Shown: in pieces, positions 1-7,308 of the stretch
Layout of the letters: the number at the start of each line of letters is the position of its first letter
Numbering within the stretch: the first letter of the stretch is position 1
Assembly (NCBI GenBank): GCA_027012135.1
Contig: JALUZF010000063.1
Coordinates: forward strand, 1 to 36,554
DNA: 36,554 bases
Origin: Gammaproteobacteria bacterium
GTDB taxonomy: Bacteria > Pseudomonadota > Gammaproteobacteria > GRL18
Reading direction: 5' to 3'
Notes under the pieces: generated by a model
What the model was told of the DNA's origin: nothing
The model's input: only the letters and a program-made list of their open reading frames with translations
Database searches by the model: none
Program-made: the position numbers and the translations under genes

Positions 1-476
1 GGTAAGAATAGAAGTGTATTAATAATATCTACTAATAAATTTTGCACATAAATTTTTTTAGATGATAATCTAACAATATTTTTATTACCAACAAGAAGTG
101 ACAAAACCCATGAATAAACAAACATAACATCAACATTACTCGGTGTTATATGAAAAGCTACTCCTCTGGGTCTGTAAATATTTTTCCCTGAATAAAAATG
201 TTTTTTAAGTATGCCAATATGACTCTTTCGAAGCCAGAAACCTAATGCCACCAGTTCGCCATGTTGTCTGTATATTTTATTATTAAGAAGTGAATCACTG
301 AGCTGTTGACAAAACTGAACCACGGTCTCATTAAAGGGCGAATCAGATAGTCCAGCAGGCATTGATGATACGATCTTTTTTGCATCAGGCAAGTTTAGAT
401 CTTTACTCTTATCTAAATTACTGGTAGGTATCACTACAGCCTCGAGTTTCAGATTGAGGTAACCTTCCATAGACAT
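1..476 (-). CDS. LuxC-type acyl-CoA/acyl-protein reductase, N-terminal part (runs off left edge)
   Basis: This reading frame is open from an ATG at 474-476 to the window edge, about 158 codons, so only the N-terminal part is present. The translation contains GELVALGFWLRKSHI, then RPRGVAFHITPSNVD and LLVGNKNIVRLSSK. These match the LuxC/acyl-reductase family (PF05893), whose nucleotide-binding part has the H-x-x-P-x-N-V and GN-x-N-I-V patterns. LuxC enzymes reduce a fatty acyl group, held as a thioester on LuxE or CoA, to an aldehyde with NADPH. The start lies inside the end of the upstream luxE-like gene (59-bp overlap, different frame). An AAGGGC-like ribosome site lies about 10 bp before the ATG; a second ATG two codons later is possible. 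The stretch is very A/T-rich. The catalytic cysteine region lies outside the window, so activity cannot be judged. Confidence 0.82.
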   Translation of the reverse strand, partial: MSMEGYLNLKLEAVVIPTSNLDKSKDLNLPDAKKIVSSMPAGLSDSPFNETVVQFCQQLSDSLLNNKIYRQHGELVALGFWLRKSHIGILKKHFYSGKNIYRPRGVAFHITPSNVDVMFVYSWVLSLLVGNKNIVRLSSKKIYVQNLLVDIINTLLFL

Positions 477-1491
477 GAAAGTAATGCCCTTTTCTACCAC
501 ATGAACAATTATCAGTTCCTATAATTCGTCCTAAATCTTCAGTGAGAATACTATGACCCGGATAACTTCGTGGTAAAACAGATAAAAGCTGGATTAAACC
601 TTTTTCTCCATTATCTAATACACGATAAGTTTGAATATCTCTGATAAGTATATCTGAAAAAACCGGTGTATGTAAAAATCCATGTTCACATTCGACATAA
701 ACTGTTCCAGTCTGTTCAACCATTCCATAAAAATTATGCACCCTTGTATTTCCAAGAATATCATAACAGAATTGCTTAAATGTATGATTATCAACTGATT
801 GTGTTTGTAGCTTTTTCCATCCGCCACTATGAAAAAGAATGGAATTCGCTATATTCAGGCTTTGCCCCTGCTCTTTTAAAGGCTGAACAAGATATTTCCA
901 TATCATAAATGTAAAACCAAAAATCAATATTGTCTGATTAGAATGTTTTACGAGAAAATCATCAATAGCTTTATAATTTATGGACATATCACTATTTAGA
1001 GCATAGGTATGATCTCTTCCAAGAAATGATAACCCCTTAATACCAGCACCTCTTGCTGAAAACGATTTTTTATTTTTTATTATATCAGGCGAATCAATCA
1101 ACAACATCGGCAGCCTTTGTTTTCCAGTAAATTCCTGCAGGATTTTTGACAGAACTTTACTTTGTTCTTTAGCAGATTGCCCATCCAGAAAAATATTCGA
1201 TACATTTTCTGATGAAGTACCTGATGAATACAATCGTTTGAATATGTTATCCGATGAAATACTTTTTAATTCCAGCATTTTAAATAACCTTGCAACAATA
1301 TAGGGCTGTTGTTGACAATCTGACACTTCCAGTTTAAAGCTCATTGCATTTATTAAATTACGGTACTCCTTACAATTATTATAGTGATGAATATTCAATT
1401 GATTCAGTGCATTATTCAACAATATTCTTTTTTCATCATGCTTTAAGTCAAAAACAGGTAATGAATAAAAAGAGGATAACAAATCATCCAT
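418..1491 (-). CDS. LuxE-type acyl-protein synthetase
   Basis: A 357-residue protein of the LuxE family (PF04443, ANL-like adenylating enzymes). LuxE activates a fatty acid with ATP and holds it as a thioester for transfer to the LuxC reductase. Visible motifs are the phosphate loop LYSSGTSSE (residues 88-95), HSGGWKK (221-227), the YGMVEQTG segment (255-262, equivalent to the YGxTE motif) and DLGRI (319-323). A C-terminal CSCGRKG Cys pair is at 329-335. The start has a strong AGGAGAG ribosome site. It overlaps the end of the acyl-ligase gene by 8 bp, and the LuxC-like start overlaps its 3' end, so translational coupling is likely. No luciferase genes (luxA/B) are visible. In this setting the LuxE/LuxC pair probably makes an acyl-derived substituent for the glycan, not light; that role is inferred. 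Confidence 0.88.
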   Translation of the reverse strand: MDDLLSSFYSLPVFDLKHDEKRILLNNALNQLNIHHYNNCKEYRNLINAMSFKLEVSDCQQQPYIVARLFKMLELKSISSDNIFKRLYSSGTSSENVSNIFLDGQSAKEQSKVLSKILQEFTGKQRLPMLLIDSPDIIKNKKSFSARGAGIKGLSFLGRDHTYALNSDMSINYKAIDDFLVKHSNQTILIFGFTFMIWKYLVQPLKEQGQSLNIANSILFHSGGWKKLQTQSVDNHTFKQFCYDILGNTRVHNFYGMVEQTGTVYVECEHGFLHTPVFSDILIRDIQTYRVLDNGEKGLIQLLSVLPRSYPGHSILTEDLGRIIGTDNCSCGRKGHYFHVYGRLPQSETRGCSDTYQ

Positions 1492-2878
1492 TATTCAACT
1501 CTCCTGTTACCTGTTGATAAATCTTCATGTAATCTTTCTTGCCATTTTCATTATAAGGAAAAGATGATGTGTTTTTTACATGTATTAGACCGGGATAAAT
1601 ATGTAAGCATTCATGGAGGATGTGTTTAACTTTTTCAGACGGATCATCTTTGCTTTTGATCATAATAACCAGAGCATCATCCTGACCTGTACAGGCAGAA
1701 TCAAAGCCTCTTTCCAGAAGAAATTTTTCCACATCAGATAAATTAATACGTAAACCGGAAACTTTTATAAATCGGGACTTACGACCTGTTATATAATACC
1801 TGCCCTCTTTATCCCTATAAGCCAGATCGCCTGTATGTAATGAACCTAATTTTTCATCAGAAGCCAGATCATCTCTGTTATTGGCATAACCCATCATAAC
1901 ATTCGGACCTTTATATGTAAGCTCTCCTTCTTTATTAGCTTCTGTAATTAGTTTGTTTTCATTATCAATTAACTCAAAACGGCCTCCAGGTATTTCAAAT
2001 CCAATACTTTGAGGGTTTTTTAGCACCTGATCCGATGGCAGATACGACATTCTCGCAGTCGCTTCAGTCTGACCATACATTATAAAAAAACGTCTGGATG
2101 TTTTAGCAGCATATTCCGCAAAGTAAGTCACTAACTCAGGAGCAAGCTTCCCCCCTGCCTGTGTCAAAGTTTTCAGAGAGGGTAACTCCCTATCGGTTAA
2201 TTTTAGTTTTTTATATATTTCGTAGATATAGGGAACACCTGTTAAGCCAGTAATCTGATATTGTTCAATTTGCTGCCAAAAAGAACGAGTCATTATAGAG
2301 GCACTGGAAACTAAAACAGATGCCCCCGCGTATAAATGGCTGGTTAGTACAGAAAGACCGTAGGAATAACTTAATGGTAACGAGGTTATTGCACGGTCTT
2401 TTTTTGATATTTCCAGGTAGCTAGCTATTGATTTGGCATTTTCATACAGATTTGAGTTGGATATCTTAACTTGTTTTGGAGTACCGGTCGATCCTGAGGT
2501 TGAAAGTAAAAAACAGAGATCGGGATGTAAAGCAACTGGTTTATTTACCAAGTTTTCTATATTCTGACTGGTATCATCCGTATGATAAATAATATTCGGC
2601 AAGTAAATATCTATCAGTTTAGACAACATTGAGTTATCTACAGTTTCCGGAATTAAAAAAGCGACATGATGACTTCTCATAACAGCAGTTATGGCAAGAA
2701 CGGTTGCTATATTTTGCTGACACAGAATAAATATCAACAAAGGATTATTATTAACCTGATCAAGCTCCTCATTAATCTGATCGGTTTTCAGGCATAGTTG
2801 ATTGTATGTCATTTCAGAACCATCCTGATCAATTAAAGCTATACCCTGATGTTGTTCAAGAAGCCGCTTAAAACTCAA
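1484..2878 (-). CDS. AMP-forming acyl-CoA/acyl-ACP ligase (TTG start)
   Basis: A 464-residue adenylate-forming (ANL) ligase that activates a carboxylic acid with ATP and passes it to CoA or an ACP phosphopantetheine. The motifs are complete and in order: A3 loop STSGSTGTPK (126-135), A5 YGQTEA (268-273), A7/A8 HTGDLAYRDKEG and YITGRKSRFIKVSG (348-375), and the C-terminal catalytic lysine in NENGKKDY (443-450). The start is TTG at 2876-2878, overlapping the TGA of the preceding dehydrogenase gene as TTGA. It is chosen because a good GGTGGAG ribosome site sits 7 bp upstream, and the next in-frame ATG (codon 23) would cut into the N-terminal fold. The ACP two genes upstream makes an ACP-loading role attractive, but the substrate is unknown. 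Confidence 0.9.
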   Translation of the reverse strand: MSFKRLLEQHQGIALIDQDGSEMTYNQLCLKTDQINEELDQVNNNPLLIFILCQQNIATVLAITAVMRSHHVAFLIPETVDNSMLSKLIDIYLPNIIYHTDDTSQNIENLVNKPVALHPDLCFLLSTSGSTGTPKQVKISNSNLYENAKSIASYLEISKKDRAITSLPLSYSYGLSVLTSHLYAGASVLVSSASIMTRSFWQQIEQYQITGLTGVPYIYEIYKKLKLTDRELPSLKTLTQAGGKLAPELVTYFAEYAAKTSRRFFIMYGQTEATARMSYLPSDQVLKNPQSIGFEIPGGRFELIDNENKLITEANKEGELTYKGPNVMMGYANNRDDLASDEKLGSLHTGDLAYRDKEGRYYITGRKSRFIKVSGLRINLSDVEKFLLERGFDSACTGQDDALVIMIKSKDDPSEKVKHILHECLHIYPGLIHVKNTSSFPYNENGKKDYMKIYQQVTGELNNG

Positions 2879-3687
2879 AAGTGTACTCCACCATCCACAT
2901 CAATAACCTGACCGGTGATATAAGAAGACCAGTCACTTGCCAGAAAGAGGCAGGTATTTGCCACTTCTTCCGGCTGCCCAAAACGTTGCAAAGCAATTCT
3001 TGTTCGGATCTGTTCTTTTTCCTTATCAGTAAGTACTGACAACAGAGATGTGTTAATAACTCCGGGTGCAATTGCATTAACACGAATTTGATAATTTGCT
3101 AATTCCTGGGCCAGAGAACGTGTCAATCCACTGACAGCAGCTTTACTGGCAGCATAAATACTTTGCCCCTGCTGGCCATACTCTCCTAACATAGAAGCAA
3201 TATTTATAATGCTTCCGCCTCCATTACGGATCATTAATCTTGAAACATATTGGCAACAACGTATCACTGCAAAAGTATTAATTTCAAATTGAGACTGTAT
3301 ATCTTCTGATTTTACAAATGCCAGAGGTTTAGGTGTCATTTTCCCGGCATTATTGATTAAAATGTCGATCCCCCCAAAAGATGAAATATCTGCAAATGTC
3401 TTTTTTACTGTATTTTCATCTGTTAAATCAACTGCATAATATAATACTTTATTTGCATAGCCATCTGTTTTTTCTCTCTTGTTCAGCGGGGCTTCCTGAG
3501 AATAAATAAGCTGAATCTCGTGAACAAGCTCTTTAAGATTCTCTTCAGTTCTTGATATCAGAACAAGATTAACACCAGCACGAGCAAAGGCTTTGGCCAT
3601 TGCAGCGCCTATACCCCTGGATGCTCCTGTAATTATTGCTTTTTTTCCGGAAAGTTTCAGGCTTTGCTCAATTTTATAATTCAACAT
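2875..3687 (-). CDS. Short-chain dehydrogenase/reductase (FabG-like)
   Basis: A 270-residue classical SDR. It has the NAD(P) glycine motif TGASRGIG (20-27), NNAG (112-115), catalytic Ser165, and Tyr178/Lys182 in YAASK; the C-terminus ends in DVDGG, as in FabG-like reductases. Arg46 after the second strand (LISRTEEN) favours NADP(H). The ~20 residues around 64-78 (SQEAPLNKREKTDGY) look like an insertion between the cofactor strand and VDLTD. The gene overlaps the ACP gene by 14 bp upstream and the ligase start downstream. It therefore sits between a carrier protein and an acyl activator, suggesting reduction of a 3-oxoacyl-ACP or a related keto group. It could instead act on a sugar; the sequence alone does not decide. 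Confidence 0.9.
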   Translation of the reverse strand: MLNYKIEQSLKLSGKKAIITGASRGIGAAMAKAFARAGVNLVLISRTEENLKELVHEIQLIYSQEAPLNKREKTDGYANKVLYYAVDLTDENTVKKTFADISSFGGIDILINNAGKMTPKPLAFVKSEDIQSQFEINTFAVIRCCQYVSRLMIRNGGGSIINIASMLGEYGQQGQSIYAASKAAVSGLTRSLAQELANYQIRVNAIAPGVINTSLLSVLTDKEKEQIRTRIALQRFGQPEEVANTCLFLASDWSSYITGQVIDVDGGVHF

Positions 3688-3928
3688 TATATTTTTTCAA
3701 AATCTCTTTACACTTGCCAACACTACTCATATCAATAATATCATCAATATCCAGCATAATATTAAATTCAGCTTCCAGCTGGGCCACCAGAGCCATATGT
3801 GCAGTTGAATCCCACTGTTGAATACTATTATATTCCAGCTCATCATTAATCTGAGATTCAGAAATTGATAACGACTGGCTAAAAACTTTCTTTAAACGTT
3901 GAATATTGTTAACTTTAGTTTGAGTCAT
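3674..3928 (-). CDS. Acyl carrier protein
   Basis: An 84-residue acidic helical protein of the phosphopantetheine-binding family (PF00550). The attachment serine is Ser41 in QWDSTAHM, matching the D-S-x-x-x-[LM] motif of ACPs. The following helix (LVAQLEAEFNIMLDIDDI) is typical. It is a dedicated ACP, not the housekeeping AcpP, whose DSLD motif and fab-cluster context are absent. It is first in the overlapping run ACP-SDR-ligase-LuxE-LuxC and follows pseH by 36 bp. It probably carries the acyl group on which those enzymes act. The ribosome site upstream is weak. WDSxxH-type ACPs are often found in surface-polysaccharide and flagellin-glycosylation clusters (recalled, not searched). Confidence 0.9.
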   Translation of the reverse strand: MTQTKVNNIQRLKKVFSQSLSISESQINDELEYNSIQQWDSTAHMALVAQLEAEFNIMLDIDDIIDMSSVGKCKEILKKYNVEL

Positions 3929-3964
3929 AATTGATTTATATATCTCTTCTGGTTCAAAGATTCA

Positions 3965-4501
3965 TTATATTCTGATAATTTTTTTTAATTCGTTTTTACC
4001 TTGCAAATAACGTTCCTTTGTCAGATGCATAGTAACAATATCTTCTATTTCAGATACTATTTGATAGCCGAGTTTTTTGTTAAACCTTATTGCAGCCTGA
4101 TTTTGGGACAATACAATGGCTTCTAATTCTTTCTCACACAACTGGAAAAAAACAAAATCAAGTAATGCCAATGCCAGACAAAAAGCTAAAATGGTACCAC
4201 GATATTTTTCTTCACCAATATAGAGTCCTGTTTGCCGGTTTTCATAATTAAAATTTGCATACCCCACCGGTTTATCTTTGTATTCAACAACAAAATGAAA
4301 TGCCTGCTGGTTCTTTTGTTGTATTGAAATTTTTTGAAACCATTTTTTCTGTTCTGCTGTTGAAATAATCGACTGGGACAACATGTTTTTCCGTATTTCT
4401 GAAGAATTACGCCATGTCCTCAACAACTCCAGATCACACACGGTTACTTGACGCAATCTCAGTTTATACGCATTTATTACCTGTTGCTCTCTATTTTTCA
4501 T
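3965..4501 (-). CDS. pseH: PseH-type UDP-amino-sugar N-acetyltransferase
   Basis: A 178-residue GNAT protein. The N-terminal LRTWRNSSEIRKNM (27-40) and the following STAEQKKWF are the hallmark of PseH, which acetylates the 4-amino group of UDP-4-amino-4,6-dideoxy-N-acetyl-L-altrosamine with acetyl-CoA in pseudaminic acid synthesis. The acetyl-CoA part is degenerate but recognisable (GEEKYRGTILAFCLALALLDF), followed by NQAAIRFNKKLGYQ. It lies 152 bp downstream of pseC on the same strand, as in many Pse clusters. Position next to an acyl-ligase/ACP cassette leaves open that it transfers an acyl group other than acetyl. The pathway assignment is good; donor specificity is inferred. Confidence 0.85.
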   Translation of the reverse strand: MKNREQQVINAYKLRLRQVTVCDLELLRTWRNSSEIRKNMLSQSIISTAEQKKWFQKISIQQKNQQAFHFVVEYKDKPVGYANFNYENRQTGLYIGEEKYRGTILAFCLALALLDFVFFQLCEKELEAIVLSQNQAAIRFNKKLGYQIVSEIEDIVTMHLTKERYLQGKNELKKIIRI

Positions 4502-4653
4502 GTAATGATCAATTTATACATCACTAATAATCAATGATACTCTTTCCAGAATAAAGTAACTGAATCTGTAATTTATTCAATATGTTGGAAGCTTATAATG
4601 ATTTAATATTTTTTAATACTAATTTTAGTTATTTCTACTATCTGTATAATGGT

Positions 4654-5811
4654 TTAAACCAGTATTTCAGATAAGGTTCCGACGATATAATCTACTATCT
4701 CATCACTTAAATCAACATATATAGGGAGGGTAATAGCTTTCTGATAATAGGCAACACTCTCTGGAAAATCCTGTTCTTTAAAACCAATGTTTTTAAAAAA
4801 GGGTTGTGTATGAACAGGAATATAGTGTACATGGACACCTATATTTTTTTTCCGAAGTTCATCAAAGATTTCTTTTCGGTTTTTATTTAACTTATTCAGC
4901 TGTAAACAGATCACATACAGATGCCATGATGACTGACATGATTTATACTGTTGAGGAATATTCAGCGGCAGCGCACTTAATAATCGATTATAACGTTCTG
5001 CAATCTTACTGCGCCGGGATACAAATTCGTTCAGACGTTGCAGCTGAGATAATCCCAGAGCCGCCTGTATATCTGTTATCCGGTAGTTATAACCCAGTTC
5101 TGTCTGCTGATAATACCAGAGACCATGAGACTCACCTTCCATTAAAGAAGGATCTCTGGTTATCCCATGTGTCCTTAACAAAACCGCTTGTTCTGCCAGA
5201 GAAGAACTATTGGTCAGCAGCAATCCACCCTCCCCTGCAGTGATCATTTTTGCCGGGTGCAGGCTGAAAATGGTTATATCTGAATAACGGCAGGAACCAA
5301 TCCTGTGATTATTATATTCTCCCCCCAGGGCATGAGCAGCATCTTCAATAATTTTAAAACCGTATTCCTGAGATAAGTGGTAAATCGCTTCCATATCACA
5401 GGACTGACCAGCAAAATGCACTGGAATTATCGCAGCAGGTAAGCGGTCATTCTCCCTGGCAGTCTCCAGCTTCTGTTTAAGTACTGCGATACTAATATTA
5501 TAGGTATGCGGATCAATATCAATAAAGTCGATACTGGCACCGCAGTACAGAACGCAATTGGCGGAAGCCACAAAAGTATTTGGCGATGTCCAGACAATAT
5601 CGCCCTGACCAATCCCCAAAGCTCGACAGGCCAGATGCAGTGCAGCCGTACCACTACTGACAGCAATTGCATACTGTGCCTGACAATATTGTGCTATAGC
5701 CGTTTCAAATTGATTTACAACCGGCCCCTGAGTAATAAAATCAGATCGCAGTACCTGGACAACGGCCTCAATATCCTTTTCCGATATACTTTGTTTAGCG
5801 TAGGGTATCAT
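4654..5811 (-). CDS. pseC: PseC-type UDP-sugar aminotransferase
   Basis: A 385-residue DegT/DnrJ/EryC1-family PLP aminotransferase. It begins MIPYAKQSISEKDIEAVVQVL and has SDFITQGP, both characteristic of PseC. The PLP lysine is Lys188 in SLHPAKMITAGEGG; EDAAHALGG (156-164) holds the cofactor-contacting Asp and His. PseC transfers an amino group from glutamate to the 4-keto sugar made by PseB, giving UDP-4-amino-4,6-dideoxy-N-acetyl-L-altrosamine. Full family length, no frame damage. An intact pseB, normally the gene directly before pseC, is absent: only a short relic is found at 5850-5945. If pseC is active, its substrate must come from a pseB elsewhere in the genome. Confidence 0.92.
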   Translation of the reverse strand: MIPYAKQSISEKDIEAVVQVLRSDFITQGPVVNQFETAIAQYCQAQYAIAVSSGTAALHLACRALGIGQGDIVWTSPNTFVASANCVLYCGASIDFIDIDPHTYNISIAVLKQKLETARENDRLPAAIIPVHFAGQSCDMEAIYHLSQEYGFKIIEDAAHALGGEYNNHRIGSCRYSDITIFSLHPAKMITAGEGGLLLTNSSSLAEQAVLLRTHGITRDPSLMEGESHGLWYYQQTELGYNYRITDIQAALGLSQLQRLNEFVSRRSKIAERYNRLLSALPLNIPQQYKSCQSSWHLYVICLQLNKLNKNRKEIFDELRKKNIGVHVHYIPVHTQPFFKNIGFKEQDFPESVAYYQKAITLPIYVDLSDEIVDYIVGTLSEILV

Positions 5812-6104
5812 ATAGGTATTAACTTATCCTTCTGCCTGAATCCATAAATTCAACAGATGGAATAATAATTCAAAATAAGACGAAGAAACTTTTTCCCGGA
5901 TATGCTGGTACCACCGGCAGTTAAAATAGATTTGTCATTAAACACAGGTCTGTCCAGATAGTCTTTTTCTCTGTAAATCAAAGCCTGTAAAAAGGCCCCG
6001 TTTACTATGTATTAATGCTAAAAATAGCATATACTGAGCTTAAACACCACAAATTAATTTTCTATATATTTCACAAACTTACAACAGGATAGTCTAACAA
6101 TCTT
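5812..6104. other. Divergent intergenic region between pseC and the sialidase-like gene
   Basis: A 293-bp gap that must hold the promoters for pseC (leftward) and the sialidase-like gene (rightward). It contains the pseB relic. A perfect small palindrome, ATGCTA-AAAA-TAGCAT, lies at 6015-6030, directly followed by TATACT (6030-6035), a plausible rightward -10. No convincing -35 is seen 17 bp upstream. The palindrome could be an operator, but nothing else supports that. Confidence 0.45.
5850..5945 (-). pseudogene. Decayed N-terminal relic of pseB (UDP-GlcNAc 4,6-dehydratase)
   Basis: On the minus strand, a GTG at 5943-5945 opens 31 codons that end in TGA at 5850-5852. The translation includes FNDKSILTAGGTSISGKKF. 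PseB proteins begin with a very similar stretch (MFN-K-IL-ITGGTGSFGKK), in the same register and followed by a similar leucine-rich helix ending in NY. Here the nucleotide-binding glycine pattern is damaged (GGTGSFG becomes GGTSISG), the start is GTG, and the remaining ~300 codons are absent. It sits exactly where pseB belongs, immediately upstream of pseC. The frame is also open for about 20 codons before the GTG. The match is by eye over about 25 residues, so chance resemblance is not excluded. Confidence 0.6.
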
Positions 6105-7259
6105 ATGCCTGAAATTATAAAAAATCTGGTTTTGTACAAAAATTACCGTTTTTTTGCCTCTTTTCCAAGTATTGTACTTTTAAACAGTACTCAGAATAAT
6201 GAATCTCAGTTACTTTTACTGTTTCGCCGGGCCAGGGACAGTCGCTGGCTGCTGGACGAAGATAATGAGACGCATCAAAAATTAAAACACCTTGTGGATC
6301 ATATTGACAGCCGCTCCCAGATCACTGGAATATTTTTTGATTGTCAGCTTAACTCCTTAACAGAAGCGATACCGCTTAGCGCCAATCCGGAAGCAGCGGA
6401 TCAGGATGCGAATCTTTTATTGCTCAGGAACGGTTCATTATTACTTTCCTCTTTTTCCTGGTATCCCTTACATGCCCAGTTAGCCGAAGCCTTAAAAGAA
6501 ACCGGTACCCGTTTGTACGGGCATCCGGACATTACCGGCTGTCATTACCTGATGTGGGGTGGTTTCACCCGGCTCAGTCATGATCAGGGTAAAAGCTGGA
6601 CTGAACACAATTATTTGCCCCAGCCCCCTGGTGCTAAAGCCCTTATTCCCGATAAACGGGACTATCATGGCGGACCGGTTCGGGGGCAGGCCATTGAAGT
6701 GGGTAATGAAATTTTATTGCCGGTTTACGGCACACTGAATAAAGACAAAGTATCCTCAAGCTATCTGTATGTTAGCTCTGATCAGGGCCAGAGCTGGTCA
6801 TTCCGCTCTGTTATTGCACACGATCCGGAACAAAAGCTCAGTTTTACTGAACCGGCTTTGTTACATATAAAAAATAAAACCATTATGGCCTTTATTCGTA
6901 ACACTTCCGGCAATGATCATTTTGTTACTGCACTTTCCACTGACTGTGGTCAAACCTGGTCCCAATGGCAGGAAAACTTATTAACCGGGCATCCGGTACA
7001 TCCGCTTAAATTATCTGATGGCAGAATTTTCCTCAGTTACGGCTACCGTCATAAGCCCTATGGGATCAGAGCCCACTTAATGGACAGTAAAGCAGAGCAC
7101 TTGCTGGGAGATGAAATTCTTATTCGGGATGATGGTTTATGTGCTGATGTGGGTTACCCATGGGCTGTAGAACTGCCGGATGGTAATGTATTAGTGGTTT
7201 ATTATTTTACTCAGGAGGACGGTGTTCGGCATATTGCAGGCAGTATTGTGGAATTATAA
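6105..7259 (+). CDS. Sialidase-fold (BNR/Asp-box) protein
   Basis: A 384-residue protein with three clear Asp-boxes (S-x-D-x-G-x-x-W): SHDQGKSW (158-165), SSDQGQSW (224-231) and STDCGQTW (278-285). This marks a six-bladed sialidase-like beta-propeller (BNR families). Related segments are FASFPSIV (17-24), LLLLFRRARD (36-45), GGPVRGQAIEV (189-199), FTEPAL and FIRN (247-266) and PYGIRA (318-323). The first RIP-type arginine of classical GH33 sialidases is not obvious: the equivalent position reads SFP. No signal peptide is visible, so it is probably cytoplasmic. It is the only plus-strand gene among the minus-strand Pse genes. It may hydrolyse or bind a nonulosonic acid, or be a non-catalytic sugar-binding propeller; its real role is unknown. 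Confidence 0.78.
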   Translation: MPEIIKNLVLYKNYRFFASFPSIVLLNSTQNNESQLLLLFRRARDSRWLLDEDNETHQKLKHLVDHIDSRSQITGIFFDCQLNSLTEAIPLSANPEAADQDANLLLLRNGSLLLSSFSWYPLHAQLAEALKETGTRLYGHPDITGCHYLMWGGFTRLSHDQGKSWTEHNYLPQPPGAKALIPDKRDYHGGPVRGQAIEVGNEILLPVYGTLNKDKVSSSYLYVSSDQGQSWSFRSVIAHDPEQKLSFTEPALLHIKNKTIMAFIRNTSGNDHFVTALSTDCGQTWSQWQENLLTGHPVHPLKLSDGRIFLSYGYRHKPYGIRAHLMDSKAEHLLGDEILIRDDGLCADVGYPWAVELPDGNVLVVYYFTQEDGVRHIAGSIVEL

Positions 7260-7308
7260 CAGTATGCATTTGCACAAAAGATCATGTGAACATGGATGAT
7301 GTAAGGAC

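Noticed and set aside
1-1491. Bioluminescence operon suggested by LuxC/LuxE similarity
   Set aside because: No luxA, luxB or luxD is seen. The surrounding genes are pseudaminic acid and ACP/ligase genes, so a glycan role is more likely.
4502-4653. Possible small gene or promoter in the 152-bp pseC-pseH gap
   Set aside because: A/T-rich with several TATAAT-like strings and no matching -35; no coding potential or relic was recognised in either strand.
4806-5243. 145-codon plus-strand frame opposite pseC
   Set aside because: It lies wholly antisense to a conserved PLP aminotransferase with intact motifs; the translation has no recognisable domain.
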